A stretch of DNA of 30,046 bases from Gelatoporia subvermispora B. Taxonomy: Eukaryota > Basidiomycota > Agaricomycetes > Polyporales > Gelatoporiaceae. The stretch is taken from NCBI GenBank assembly GCA_000320605.2, contig KB445793.1:289653-319698 (forward strand), read 5' to 3'. The position numbers and the translations under genes were made by a program. Of the stretch, positions 10,044-19,700 are shown piece by piece (positions within the stretch are counted from its first letter, which is position 1; every line of letters begins with the position of its first letter). Below the pieces are notes generated by a model. The model was not told the DNA's origin. It was given only the letters and a program-made list of their open reading frames with translations, and ran no database searches.

Positions 10044-10784
10044 ATGCAGGTATGTCAAAACTTGTGACTCGTGAGCTTGCTCGGGAGTCGAGAGCCATGT
10101 CGTAGATTTGCTCACTTACCGAGGTGTTCGCTGTTCAGTAGACAGCAGGCACTCCGAGATTGGTGTATCGGGTTGACCTGTGTATCTGCTAGGTAAGCTC
10201 GTGTCCCGGTTTTATTTATATCTCCGATGAATTGACTTCTCCCGATCACAGGGGTACGACACTTCAGGACACCAATGTGTTCTATGCAGCATGCTTCGCC
10301 TCACACGGCACACCCTCTATTGTCACAATGTACTATTTCACGCCCTTGACTGTCACGATGTATCCGAGGTAAGATCTGATCCATTCTGTTCGAAATGTAT
10401 TGCTAATTCGGACCAAAGACCTTCATGATTGCCTCCAAGGTCATTTCCTGCTGCACGACTCGCAGTCCGAGAATACCTTCAACATGTCACATTGTAAGTA
10501 CACGTAGATCCTGAGTCTCTAATCTCAGCTCGCACACACTGACTCTATCAGGAACCGGCCTTTACGATTGCCTCCAAGGTCATTTGCGACGTCGATCCGA
10601 AGATCCAAAGATCCTATGTACCGTCACACACCGTGTAAGTACGATCTCGCTGTTCTACCTTAACATGATACTGACCGTTCTCGGGCATTCCGTCTCGTGT
10701 CCGGAGCGCGATCCCATTTCCAGCGCGGCCCTCTCCCGGCTTCTGTCTCTGCAAGAAACCGGTGGTGCGTCGTTGTTATATTGA
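10044..10784 (+). CDS. Candidate small spliced gene with mini-exons
   Basis: I do not recognise the product. After a promoter and a CT-rich leader, ATG at 10044 is followed two codons later by a donor (10050). Joining it to the exon at 10252-10368 gives MQGYDTSGHQCVLCSM. It continues in frame through 10419-10493 and 10552-10634 to an exon starting at 10724. Reading that exon to the TGA at 10784 gives 113 residues. Introns 10369-10418, 10494-10551 and 10635-10723 have GTAAG donors and CAG or AAG acceptors. The two middle exons share the 20-nt word GATTGCCTCCAAGGTCATTT in the same frame (IASKVI in both), so they look like an exon duplication. Alternatively, a donor at 10762 joins to an exon at 10825-11000 that is also open in the same frame. 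Including the small exon at 10139-10192 would stop translation at codon 3. It could instead be a spliced non-coding RNA. Confidence 0.4.
10139..10192 (+). other. Possible stop-containing (poison) cassette exon
   Basis: These 54 nt are bounded by a TTCAG acceptor and a GTAAG donor. They split a 202-nt interval into introns of 89 and 59 nt. In the frame set by ATGCAG, the cassette begins and ends with TAG. Inclusion gives Met-Gln-stop; skipping gives the long open frame. This is read from the splice signals only. Confidence 0.4.
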
Positions 10785-12738
10785 ACCGAGAATCGATCGG
10801 GATGCTTACAATCTTCTTCGACAGCCGTCCATTGTACATCAGCTGGTGACCGCGTTCGCGGCACCATCTTCTGGCGTACATCCGAAGTACGCTGGTACTC
10901 ACAACAGAGTCGACAGATCCACACGGACCGTTGTCCGGTAGCTGTCAGTTCGACGTGCTATTCTCAATGGATCTCGGGGTATTCAGTATTCACTCGCGCG
11001 GTACGTCTCGTTGTCACTAAATCTCCATGTTATTGTGATATTGATATATAAGTACATTCGATTTTGTACCTAAAGATGTACATAAGCTGGTGACCACGTC
11101 TGCGGTGTCACCAGCAACTCGTATTCGAGCTCCACGGTCATCGGCTGTCCACGCGGGTGCTCCGATGCGCAGGCCGACGTGCGCAGTGCCGAGTCGTCCG
11201 TTCATTCACGGAGAACGCTGGCATGCTTTCAACGGCGTCGTGGAGACACCTGAGTATGCCCGTAGACGGATAGCCCATGACTCAGCGCGCGGGCGATCCC
11301 GCGGTCACTGTGCCATCACCTACCGAACGCGATGCAGTCTAGAGACCGCCGTACGTAGCTCCCCAGAACCAGAAGACGCTGTCATGGGCGTCGGCGTCGT
11401 CGCGATAGCAGGTATGTCGTCAGCAAGACAGAGTCAGCCACGCCTCGCGGTCTGGGACGTCGTCACGTAGGACAGTGTCGCGGACCTGATTGATAGCCAG
11501 GCGGCCGCCGAGCCGAATCCGACCGCAGAGTGCTCAGACCGTCCACAGTGAGTGACGCGAGGCCGTCCGCGCCGTATCCATCATGTCGGGGGCCCGCGTC
11601 GTTGAGCAGCATCCCGCGGTGTGAGACTGTATGTCGTTCAGACCGTGCAGCGAGTGATCGCCTCGTGGGCCAAGCACCCGACTGACTGGCGACGGCACAA
11701 TTGAGTCCTGGAGATCCTCGCGTCGCCACAGATCCAGATCCAGAGAGCAATGCCAGACGGGCCTGAGCAGAGGCGCGCTCCCTTGAGAGACCACGATAGG
11801 CGGTGCAGAGTGCGAACGTGCCCCCGCAGGTTGGTCTGGTGACGGTGACGTCGCAGCGGCGTGCGGTGCGGACGCGCAATGCCGGACTACTTGGGTTGCG
11901 CAGCGTTCCCGAGAAGAGAAGAACACGCGAGCAGACGCCGTATGCATCTTCGTCCCGATTGTCCTTCGCACCGGCACTTCTTGTCGCGGTTCAATCGTCG
12001 CCCCAGAGAGCCAATGCCTGCGGTTCCACGGTGGCGGTGCACAGCCTTACTTTGAGAGCGCTGGCCGCGGAAGAGCGTAAGTTCGTTAGTACGTTACGTT
12101 AACATGCGAAACGAGACAAGGCCCGCTCGTACTCCTCGCGAGGAGCAGCCTGTCTTCGTCTCAGTTTCAGCTCGGAAGCATCGAGCGGCGCTCTCGCTCG
12201 TCGAACATGTTCGTAAACTCCTCGAGCAAGAGCGCGCGTCTGCCTCCACACGGGCGGCAAATGCCTCAGGGTCGGTGTCATAGCCTAGACCATTGTCAGT
12301 GGCGGACAGATGCCGCGATAACGCGGACGCTTACCAGGTGGGATGTGTTTGCTCAATGCGCCCTCAATGTCATCTACGGCAGTGGAAGAGGGGAGCCGTT
12401 CGGAATAGGAGATGCTTAGTAATTGTGCGAGGGAACCCGATGCGAATTTAAGCTGCGTCGAGTCAGCGATGCGCTATTTGCAAGGGGGCGGGGACATTCA
12501 CATCGATCATAAGACCTTGGTAGCCATAGATCTTCTCATCCTCGCCGAAGATCTATTGCAGGGACGGTAATGAGTAGATGAGGAAATTTCGATAAAATTG
12601 GAGACACAAATTGGGTAGGTGAATGTCGGATGAAATCCCTCGTATGCTTCGCGTGTCGATAACGCGGCCTTGTCGTCTGGTGTGCGTACTAGCGGGTCCA
12701 GATGGTCAGCAGTGCGCGTGATAGACCGTTGAAGCGGA
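10785..12738. other. Stretch with plus-strand splice-like signals, no recognised gene
   Basis: Possible exons on the plus strand include 10825-11000 (donor GTACGT) and one starting at 11076. Their starts share TGTACATMAGCTGGTGAC (10833-10850 and 11077-11094). The frame from about 11076 is open to 11470. Further donors occur at 11411 (GTATGT) and near 12078 (GTAAGT). I could not chain these into one frame. No protein family is visible, so an RNA gene or a decayed tandem gene is as likely as a protein gene. Confidence 0.3.
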
Positions 12739-13523
12739 ATGCCGCAGAGACAGCAGGAGCCTGAGGGGATTAATAGCTCGAGAATCGTCCTCATATGGTG
12801 CGGCCCAGATCCCAACTACACGCGTATATCATCAGGCTTCGAGGCTGGCCGCGGCGGCATCACACGGGATGGTGTGCTCCAGATGTCTCGAAGGCAGACG
12901 AGCACGCAGAGAGCGGCTACGAAAGCACAAGGGACGACCAGTCACGTCATGGATTTCCACCCCACTGATAGTACTTGTCTGGCTGCTGACAGCGGCGCAA
13001 TACTGTCCCAGCAACAGACGCTGGACGCAGTGTTGCGACGGCAGTGTTGCGACGGCGGTGTTGCAGAGGCGGACGGACGCAGAGTGTGTCTTGGATGACG
13101 GCGCGTGGTATGCTCCATTGAAGGCCGCGTTCGGGCATATCGAGAACCGAGCGTCCAGCAGATATTTCGGGGGAAACGCCCTCTGGGCCGTCGACCGTTC
13201 TTTCTCCCACATGGCGGATGTGCGCCGACGAGGAGCGCGGCGGGGGTACTCACCGAGGGAGAGACGGAGGGCCTCGTTGGCGTCGGCGGTCCAAGCTGCG
13301 GGATTGGTTGCCATCTGGTGCAGAGAGCGATGTTGGAGGCGAGGATGAGAGGGAGGAAGTGGAAGGTCGCAGGGAGGAGGAGCCAGCCCGAGAATGGTGC
13401 ACGGTGGGCGTCTCTGGGTTGGGCAGGTCGCGACTCGGCAGCGCGTCTGTGGCTGGCCTGGTCTGGCCTCCACCGTCATCCCCTGCCGACCACACCGTCA
13501 TGCTGGCTCGCTGTAAGGAGGGT
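12739..13523. other. Unique sequence next to the truncated end of nca2 copy 2
   Basis: No complete gene is seen. On the minus strand there is a possible first exon (ATG at 13314, donor GTGAGT from 13253) that begins MATNPAAWTADANEALRLSL. An overlapping frame encodes a hydrophobic run (LLLPATFHFLPLILASNIAL). These could be the 5' end of a broken gene captured at the duplication breakpoint. A 14-bp word (GTTGCGACGGCRGT) is repeated near 13034-13062. Confidence 0.3.
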
Positions 13524-15499
13524 GCGGGACGGACCTTGGCCTTTTGCACCTGGATGAACAGCGAGCGCAGGAGCGTGCCCGCGACGGCGGACTTGAGCGG
13601 GCTCTTGATGTCCTCCTCGTAGATCTGCATCACCGCCGTGAGGTCCCCGCGCCCGATCTGCTGCGCGAGCGCCGCCATCTGCAGCTCGTCGTACCCCAGC
13701 TTCTCCTGCGCGAGCGCGAGCGTCATGCGCTCCAGCGACTGCGCCACCACCACCATGACATGTCAGTGTCGTGCATAGGAGAAAAATGAGGGAGACGCAC
13801 GTCCAGATCGGCGCGGACGCTCTCCCGCGTGATGATCACGCCGTCCTCGCCGCCCGCGCGCACCGTCCTGACGATCTCGCGCACCGGCTCGAGCAGCCAG
13901 CCCTCCCAGAACCCGCGCGCCGTCGCCCACGCGTCGCGCGCTAGCTCCGCGAGGGACACACGCGACGCGTACGCCGCCCGGAGCCCAAAGAACACGAGCG
14001 GCGGCAGCAGCACGAGCTTCGGCCAGGCCCGGACGAGGCGCGAGGGTCGTTGTAATCTGCGAGCGCGCAGCTCGGCCGTGTGCAGTTCGGCGTGCGCGGG
14101 CAGGACCGTGCTTGCAACAATGTACAACACTTCGAGCGCATTTGTGTCTTTACCCCGCACGACGTCCGCCTCCCCCTCCGTGACAGCCTGCAGCTCCGCG
14201 GTGAACGCCCCGAGCTTCTGCACGCCCGCGTCGTGGCTGCCGTCCTCGAGCGCGGCGGCAAGCGCGCTACGCATGTTCGCGAGCCGCCCGAGCGCCTCTG
14301 CGCGCGCGTCGCGGATGCGCTGGAGCTCCTGCTGCTTGTAGCGGCACTCGCCGCGCGCGAGCTCGACGGGGAGGGACGCGACTGCGAGCGCGGTGCGCAG
14401 GACGCCCGCGAGTGACGTCATGCAGGCGCTTAGCGCCGACACGGGCGACGCGGCGAAGGCGGAGGTGGAGGGGAAGGAGGTGGCGGAGAACGCGATGCTG
14501 TAAGGCTGCGCGTGCAGGTGCGGGAAGAGCGCGACGGTGAGCGCGTTGGGCCGGAGGGTGTTGCTGGAGGGGAAGAGTCGCCGGAGGGAGGAGGGCGTGA
14601 AGAGCGAGGCGTGGAGAGGGATGCCGCGGTTGTGGATGGTTGTCAGGATGGTTTGTAGGAGCTCTAGAAGGCGTGACGGTAAAGCTGTAGAACTTCGTGA
14701 GCATTGTGATCCACGTAAGTTGATGGCAAAGCCCCTAGGAAAGATGGGCGTAGACAACTGGCCAATTTGAGAGCCTCATCCTGACTCCCATCCTGACTCC
14801 CACATAAGCTTTGCCTCAGTCCTTTCAGCTTGTCGAAGCCGAAGACCTCGCTGAAACCGAAGAAAGACGAGAAAAGAACATGATCGAGCGATCTCGACCT
14901 CTCTAACGGCTTTTGCGACTGCAAAGGAGTGTAGGCGCCAGGAGGTTGAACGCAATATTGCCTCCCAATTGAAGTATTCAGACAGTGGATAGAAACACAT
15001 CAAGAGTGTGTGGATAAGAGCAAAACGCTTGGAAAGAGATCGTGTGGACTCGGGAAGGACAACTGAGGCCAGTCGCAGGACAGTCGAGGAAGCAGACCCA
15101 CATACTCTGCAAGAGATAGTACAACACATTGATACGAGACCGCCCGGTATCGTTCCACCATTCTCGTTCCGTTTCCGCGTAGCTCGCCTCTTGCAAGAAC
15201 GTGTCGAGAGCCTCCGCGTACAGCGACACAGCGACCTTTCCGAGGACCGCCCTACGCAGAGCCTGCTCCTCCTCGTCTCCCGAGGCAAACGAGCCTGCGC
15301 GTTCGTTACTGTATGTCTGCAGTGTCTCCAGACATTCCTTCGCTTCAGAGACGGATAGAGGCTGCGTGAGGCTTATGAATATGGAGCGCAGGGCTTCGCG
15401 GTCGACCTGTGCCGTTCCAGGCGGCGTCGGCGGAGGATTTGTAGGCAAGACAATCTTCGTCGACAGATCAGAATTCACATCAGATACGAAGGACGCCAT
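13250..15499 (-). pseudogene. nca2: nca2 copy 2, 3'-truncated, with an unrelated readthrough tail
   Basis: Exons 15499-15106, 14684-13801 and 13738-13535 match the first three nca2 exons in length and phase. They encode 494 residues with only scattered substitutions, for example EDGSHD for EDGRHD and EGEAD for EGNAD. The splice sites are intact. The duplicated block ends just inside intron 3, so the exons for the second membrane segment and the conserved C-terminus are missing. If intron 3 is not spliced, the frame runs on through GTCCGT into unrelated Pro-Ser-Arg-rich sequence and stops at 13250, giving about 588 residues. An upstream in-frame ATG at 15502 is also present. The lack of stops in exons 1-3 suggests a recent duplication. 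A functional truncated product cannot be excluded. Confidence 0.85.
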
Positions 15500-15644
15500 C
15501 ATGCATGGTATGCGATTTAGCGAGACGAGCAGGAAGTAAAGACGAAAGCGCGTCCGAGTCCGCGCCGCTTGCCATTCGCCGCTTCGGCGCTTCCTCTTCG
15601 AAGCGTGACGAGCGATATGTGACGCAATGCAAAACGATCACGTG
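13524..15644. repeat. Segmental direct duplication, right copy (truncated nca2)
   Basis: This block matches 1588-3700 in the same orientation, offset by about 11.94 kb. At its left edge similarity stops abruptly inside nca2 intron 3. At its right edge it fades about 145 bp upstream of the nca2 start. The promoter-proximal CGCTTGCCATTCGCCGCTTC segment is shared by both copies. Confidence 0.95.
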
Positions 15645-15770
15645 GTAGTGACGCATGACTTCTCCGTGCGGATCGGACAGCGACTCCGCTGCTGCCTATC
15701 TCACTTTTGCTGGGACGGACCGTTGATCACTGCACCTAGCTGCACATCACTAGTATATGTCAACATAGAA

Positions 15771-17248
15771 ATGCCTAAAGTGTAAGCATATGAGTCATTA
15801 CTTTGGCTACCAGTCTTCAAACCCCTCACAGGTCGCAGGCAAGCAGTAAGGCGACTGTCAGCCACTTCCAGGTTCGGCACCACGTCCACGACTTACCTCG
15901 CGGCCACATAACCAAACTACCTTCGGAGTTGCTGCTCATCATTTTTGAATATGCTATACCACCGGACCCCTTCATGGATTCTACCTGCGCATACAGCTTG
16001 TCGACACCGTGGAGGCATTCTCTGCGTACGAAACTCACGCTAGTGCAAGTCTGCAAAGCATGGCGAAACCTGGCCTTACCATTCCTCTACAATCGAATCA
16101 TCCTATATCACGCAGAACAGATCCTATATCTTGCACGCACTGTCCGGGACTCTTCCAACGTTGCCCATCTAATCAAGCATATTCACCTCGATTGCTTTAC
16201 CGCACGGTTACCCGAGGCACTGAACGAGATGGCGTTCATTCTCCTAGAGATGACCCGTCTCAAATCAATTTCCATGGGCTTCCGCTTCTTCATGGGCGGC
16301 ATCACACATCTCCATCGCCGTGCAATTCGCAAATTCAAGACAGCTCTCGCAGGGCTACCAGACAGCCTGACGGAGCTTGGTTATTGTCTCCAGTCCCTAG
16401 ATAACGATGTTCCCTTCAATCTACCCCTACGACACTTCAACACCTTCCCACAACTAACTTCACTCACCATGCCTCTCTCGTCGTCCTGGTACACTGACTA
16501 CAAAGCAAGGCATGCTGTGCGCTTGCCCCATCTTGCAGAGCTCGAGCTCTTCTGCCGCGAAGACCCCGATTTCAGTATCTTTGACTCCTGGGATATGCCA
16601 AATCTACGACGTCTCTGGATGACGCAGAACCCTTGCAACATGTACCTCTTTCATCCGAAGATTGGCTTATCAGAATTCTTCCAAAGACACGGTGGTCTAT
16701 TGGAGTTTCTAGACCTGTCCGAAGCTAAGACATACGACGCACTGAAGTTCGGGGAACTCCTTCGTTCATGCACAAAGCTCCGCCACATCGTCCTTCCATG
16801 GACCTGGGTCCCATACCTGCTTCACAAGTCCTTTGGCGCACACGCCGCATTTCACCTGGACATCTGGTCGCATACGGAATCGCACACAGGCGACACACTA
16901 GGTGCCGCAGAAGATCGTATCCTCAGGGATGCGCGCGTTCTGGATGCAGGGCTGATGCACCTACGTCATCTCCCTCTGCTCATCCCGCCAAACACGGACC
17001 TCTGTCCTGACGAAGTTGTCACGTACGACTTGTTGGCGTTCCGCATCGTGCAAAGCAGGCGGCTCGTCAAGGGCGTGCCAATTGCATGTGATGTGCCAAA
17101 CTCAGAGGATGGGGTCTATGAGCCGGAATTGTCGGATCGCGAGTCGTCGGGCATGTCAGACGAAGGCTCGGACGATGAAGATGCTTATGAGGACACCGAT
17201 GAAGAACTCTGGTACATCCCAGAGACTACTCGTGGTATACCCGCATGA
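15771..17248 (+). CDS. F-box protein (subfamily 1), two exons
   Basis: F-box proteins bind Skp1 and present substrates to SCF ubiquitin ligases. I infer a tiny first exon 15771-15781 (ATGCCTAAAGT), a 50-nt intron (GTAAGC to CACAG) and a second exon 15832-17248, which gives 475 residues. Without this splice the frame upstream has only a TTG start. The F-box lies near residues 33-93, beginning LPSELLLIIFEYA and ending LVQVCKAWRNLALPFLYNRI. The middle contains irregular leucine-rich segments of the kind seen in fungal F-box proteins, such as LPHLAELELF and LLEFLDLSEAK. The C-terminus is strongly acidic (GMSDEGSDDEDAYEDTDEEL, near 440-465). It is most similar in layout to the gene at 21021-22298. 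The substrate is unknown. Confidence 0.85.
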
Positions 17249-17537
17249 CAACTCTATGATTAGCGTGCTGACAGGAGGAGGTCTATGGGAAGCTTAAGTG
17301 ACCATAGTCATGACGAGCACAACGCGCAGACCCAACAGACAGGCCAACAGGATTGACAGTGCATAACCACTTTCCGAAATACCAGCAACGGCGCCCGTGG
17401 ACACCACAGGTTCGCAATTACAAATAATCATTATTATATATTAAGTACAATTCAATCAACATATAATACCATGTGGTGTTATCTCATTCGCTACAAATGA
17501 CCTATTAACACCATGATCAAATAAAGAACAGATATAC
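17249..17537. other. AT-rich stretch between the F-box gene and the Helitron remnant
   Basis: No gene is seen. The part at 17420-17500 is AT-rich (AATAATCATTATTATATATT). It probably contains the F-box gene terminator region and the 3' boundary of the Helitron insertion. I could not identify a convincing CTRR end with a preceding hairpin. Confidence 0.4.
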
Positions 17538-18248
17538 TCACCGTAATAGAATCTCAGAGTATACAATATTTTTGATAGCTGTAAACTCTGAGTCTGAAGA
17601 AAATAACATCTTCATTCTTGCAGCAGATGTTACGTGGGACAGAGCAACATAAAGTTGACCATGTGTAAATACTGGCACATGCAGATCTAATCTGGCTTGC
17701 TTGAGTGATTGTCCTTGTGCCTTGTTGGTCATCATTGTGAATGCCAGGCAAACTGGGAATTGATGTCGGTTGAGCTCGTATGGTATTCCAGTATCTTCTT
17801 TTCTAGCAGTGCAGGTCATGCGTGGAATAAAAACCAACTTGCCCGCATGATTGCCTATAATGGACCGCACCTCTAACACTCAGTTGGATGCTCGGGTAAG
17901 AATAGCACAGGTGCCATTGCAAACGCCATTAGCAGGATCCAGATTACACAGAATCATGAGTGAGCAGCCGATTTTGAGAGTGAGCTTAGACAGTAGTAAT
18001 GCAGAGGTATTGATTGCATTGTTAGAATACAGGGTAGAAAGCTCTGCAGGCCATGGCTCAAATGAATCTAATAGCACCTTCCCGCTCAAGCAGCACTGTC
18101 CAAACTGTGGTTTATGCTTTAAAAACTTGCTCAGCTGCTCATCAACCCAATGCCATGCTCCACAGTGCCTGCATCGTATATCCATACGGCCAAGATCATG
18201 TGATTGTACATGTCTCCAGGCAAATAGATGTCTGGCTCGTGGCAGCAC
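17538..18248 (-). pseudogene. Helitron Rep/helicase, internally deleted remnant
   Basis: Both ends of a Helitron transposase are recognisable in one frame. The 5' part has the zinc-finger-like N-terminal region (RCRHCGAWHWVDEQLS, then FGQCCLSGKVLL). The 3' part is the C-terminus of a Pif1-like helicase, with KIGCSLMILCNLDPANGVCN, RHQFPVCLAFTMMTNKAQGQS and FTHGQLYVALSHVTS. About a thousand residues normally lie between these parts, including the HUH nickase and helicase motifs I-IV. They are gone, and the junction falls near 18010-18040. There is also an in-frame TGA at 17880-17882, and the motif VI arginine (ALSRV in active Pif1/Helitron helicases) is His. The element cannot be autonomous. 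It could have been left by abortive replication or by recombination between short repeats. Confidence 0.85.
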
Positions 18249-18259
18249 AGTATTAACAG

Positions 18260-18490
18260 GTGCAGGAGCGGCAGCAGTGGGCTGAGCAGGAGCAGGTGCG
18301 GGCTAAGCAGGAGCAGGCACAGGCTAAGCGGCAGCAGGTACGGGCTGAGTGGGAGCGGGAGCGGATGCGGGCTAAGTGGGAGCAGGCTGAGTGGGAGTGA
18401 GAGTGGGCTGAGCAGCAGCAGGTATGGGCTAAGCGGCAGCAGGTGCGGGCTGAGCTGGAGTGGGCTGAGTGGGAGTGGGAGTAGACTGAG
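18260..18490 (+). repeat. Degenerate minisatellite of GCAGGTGCGGGCTRAG type
   Basis: Words such as GAGCAGGTGCGGGCTAAG and GGCTGAGTGGGAG recur about a dozen times with variation. On the plus strand one frame gives a charged heptad-like series (QVRAKQEQAQAKRQQVRAEW) broken by stops. On the minus strand, in frame with the Helitron remnant, it gives a Pro-Ala-Thr-Gln series with stops. It most likely represents an expanded linker of the Helitron protein. Confidence 0.75.
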
Positions 18491-19604
18491 CAGTGTTTAT
18501 AGGTGAGAATAGTGGAGCGATGGATCTGGCATGCTGTATGAAATGGGTAATACGAAGTGGTTACATTAATGTAGGCAATGCAGCCACAGCCTGAGCGAGA
18601 TGGGCAGGTAAATGGCAAAAACTTGTCCGTTCAACTCAACAGAGTTAGACAGGCCAGTGACAGGTTGTAATGGAGGAGCTAAAGAAGATATGGTCAAATT
18701 GAGATCTGGAATATGAGGTGAATATTGAATATACTAATAGCGACAGCAGTGAGCCGTTAGAACAATAGGGCAATTGGAATAGGTGGAGATGGCATAGCAG
18801 CAGGTACACGGCGACGATGAGAGCTTTCAAGAGCTTGTCACTCTCTTTCTGTATGCTGAGCAGCAATACGAAGGCGCTGAGGAGTAGTGGGCAGATACTG
18901 CTTGCACCAAAAGCCATCAGTATGCTACCATTGATTTGATTCTGTGAAAAGAAATGTACATATTACGTGGGGCAGGTGGATCCTCATAGAAGAGTCCAGG
19001 GAAAGCAGGGGAAAGACTAATTGGTCCATTTCCTTCTATCCAAACACGTCAGCTCTATCTTCTTCAGCCTCAATCCGGTCAGCTCCTACAGCAGACCTAA
19101 CACAAAGATTAGTAGGTTATCATACATAATTATTCAAAAATGCGTACATTGCAGAGACCGATGTAGTGCCGGGGAGCAATATTTGAGCAGTACAGAGACA
19201 ACACAGGCCAATCCAGAAAATGTATAGATAGTGGAAATTGGCTCGACGGGAACTGTTGAAATGGAGAGGCAACTGTAAACCCGCCTGCTCAATCTCCCAG
19301 TACCCCGTGATTTGGATAGTGGTCCCCAGTCCAAAGAAGACTGTTTATACAACTGACGGACACCCATAGAGGGAGGTCAGGGAGGTAGGACTTATCACAA
19401 AAGCTTGTCTTGTCACCCACAGGTCACCAAATCCCAAAAAGGCAGTGCTGGCAGTGCTCTTACCCTTACAGCTCCCCCAAGAAACCCAGAGAGGCCAGAC
19501 AGACCCAGAGACCCAGAGATCAGAAAGAAGCAGAGCCCGAGACAGCCTGAGAAGCCAGCAATAGAGGCCGGAGGTCAGGCTCGCAGCAGTCGGGCGCAAA
19601 ATTT

Positions 19605-19680
19605 GACCGCTTGCGCGGTCACGTGACGCGCGTGGCCGCGCGGGCCGGGAGACAGACGCCCGCTGCGCTCCGCGCGCGGG
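19605..19680. repeat. Cluster of GC-rich inverted repeats
   Basis: Three palindromic elements follow each other: GACCGC-TTGC-GCGGTC at 19605-19620, the perfect palindrome GTCACGTGAC at 19618-19627, and CGCGCG-TGGC-CGCGCG at 19627-19642. An imperfect one (CCCGC to GCGGG) lies at 19659-19680. Such hairpins are typical of transposon ends. CACGTG is also an E-box binding core. Confidence 0.7.
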
Positions 19681-19700
19681 AAAGTAGCTGCTTAGTCACT

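Larger units (their letters stand above)
17538..19700 (-). mobile_element. Probable extent of the decayed Helitron
   Basis: The coding remnant begins at the lower coordinate. Upstream on the minus strand, a degenerate frame continues through the repeat at 18260-18490 into pieces resembling a Helitron N-terminus (KQYLPTTPQRLRIAAQHTE near 18900-18840). Farther upstream is a CT-rich leader-like segment (19400-19600) and then GC-rich inverted repeats (19605-19680), which may be terminal sequence. The outer limits are guesses: no TC start or CTRR end was proven. Confidence 0.45.

Noticed and set aside
12832..13479. Minus-strand 215-codon frame as a gene
   Set aside because: It crosses the duplication breakpoint region, has only GTG or ATG starts in low-complexity sequence and shows no family features.
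13829..14341. Plus-strand 170-codon frame, also present at 1885-2397
   Set aside because: It is the antisense shadow of nca2 exon 2 and is shared by both copies only because the DNA is duplicated.
17538..18248. A cellular Pif1 DNA helicase gene
   Set aside because: The upstream zinc-finger-like region and the missing helicase motifs I-IV identify it as a broken Helitron protein.
18645..18917. Leucine-rich 90-codon minus-strand frame as a membrane protein
   Set aside because: An adjacent frame of the same DNA resembles a Helitron N-terminus, so this frame is most likely a shifted reading of the decayed element.
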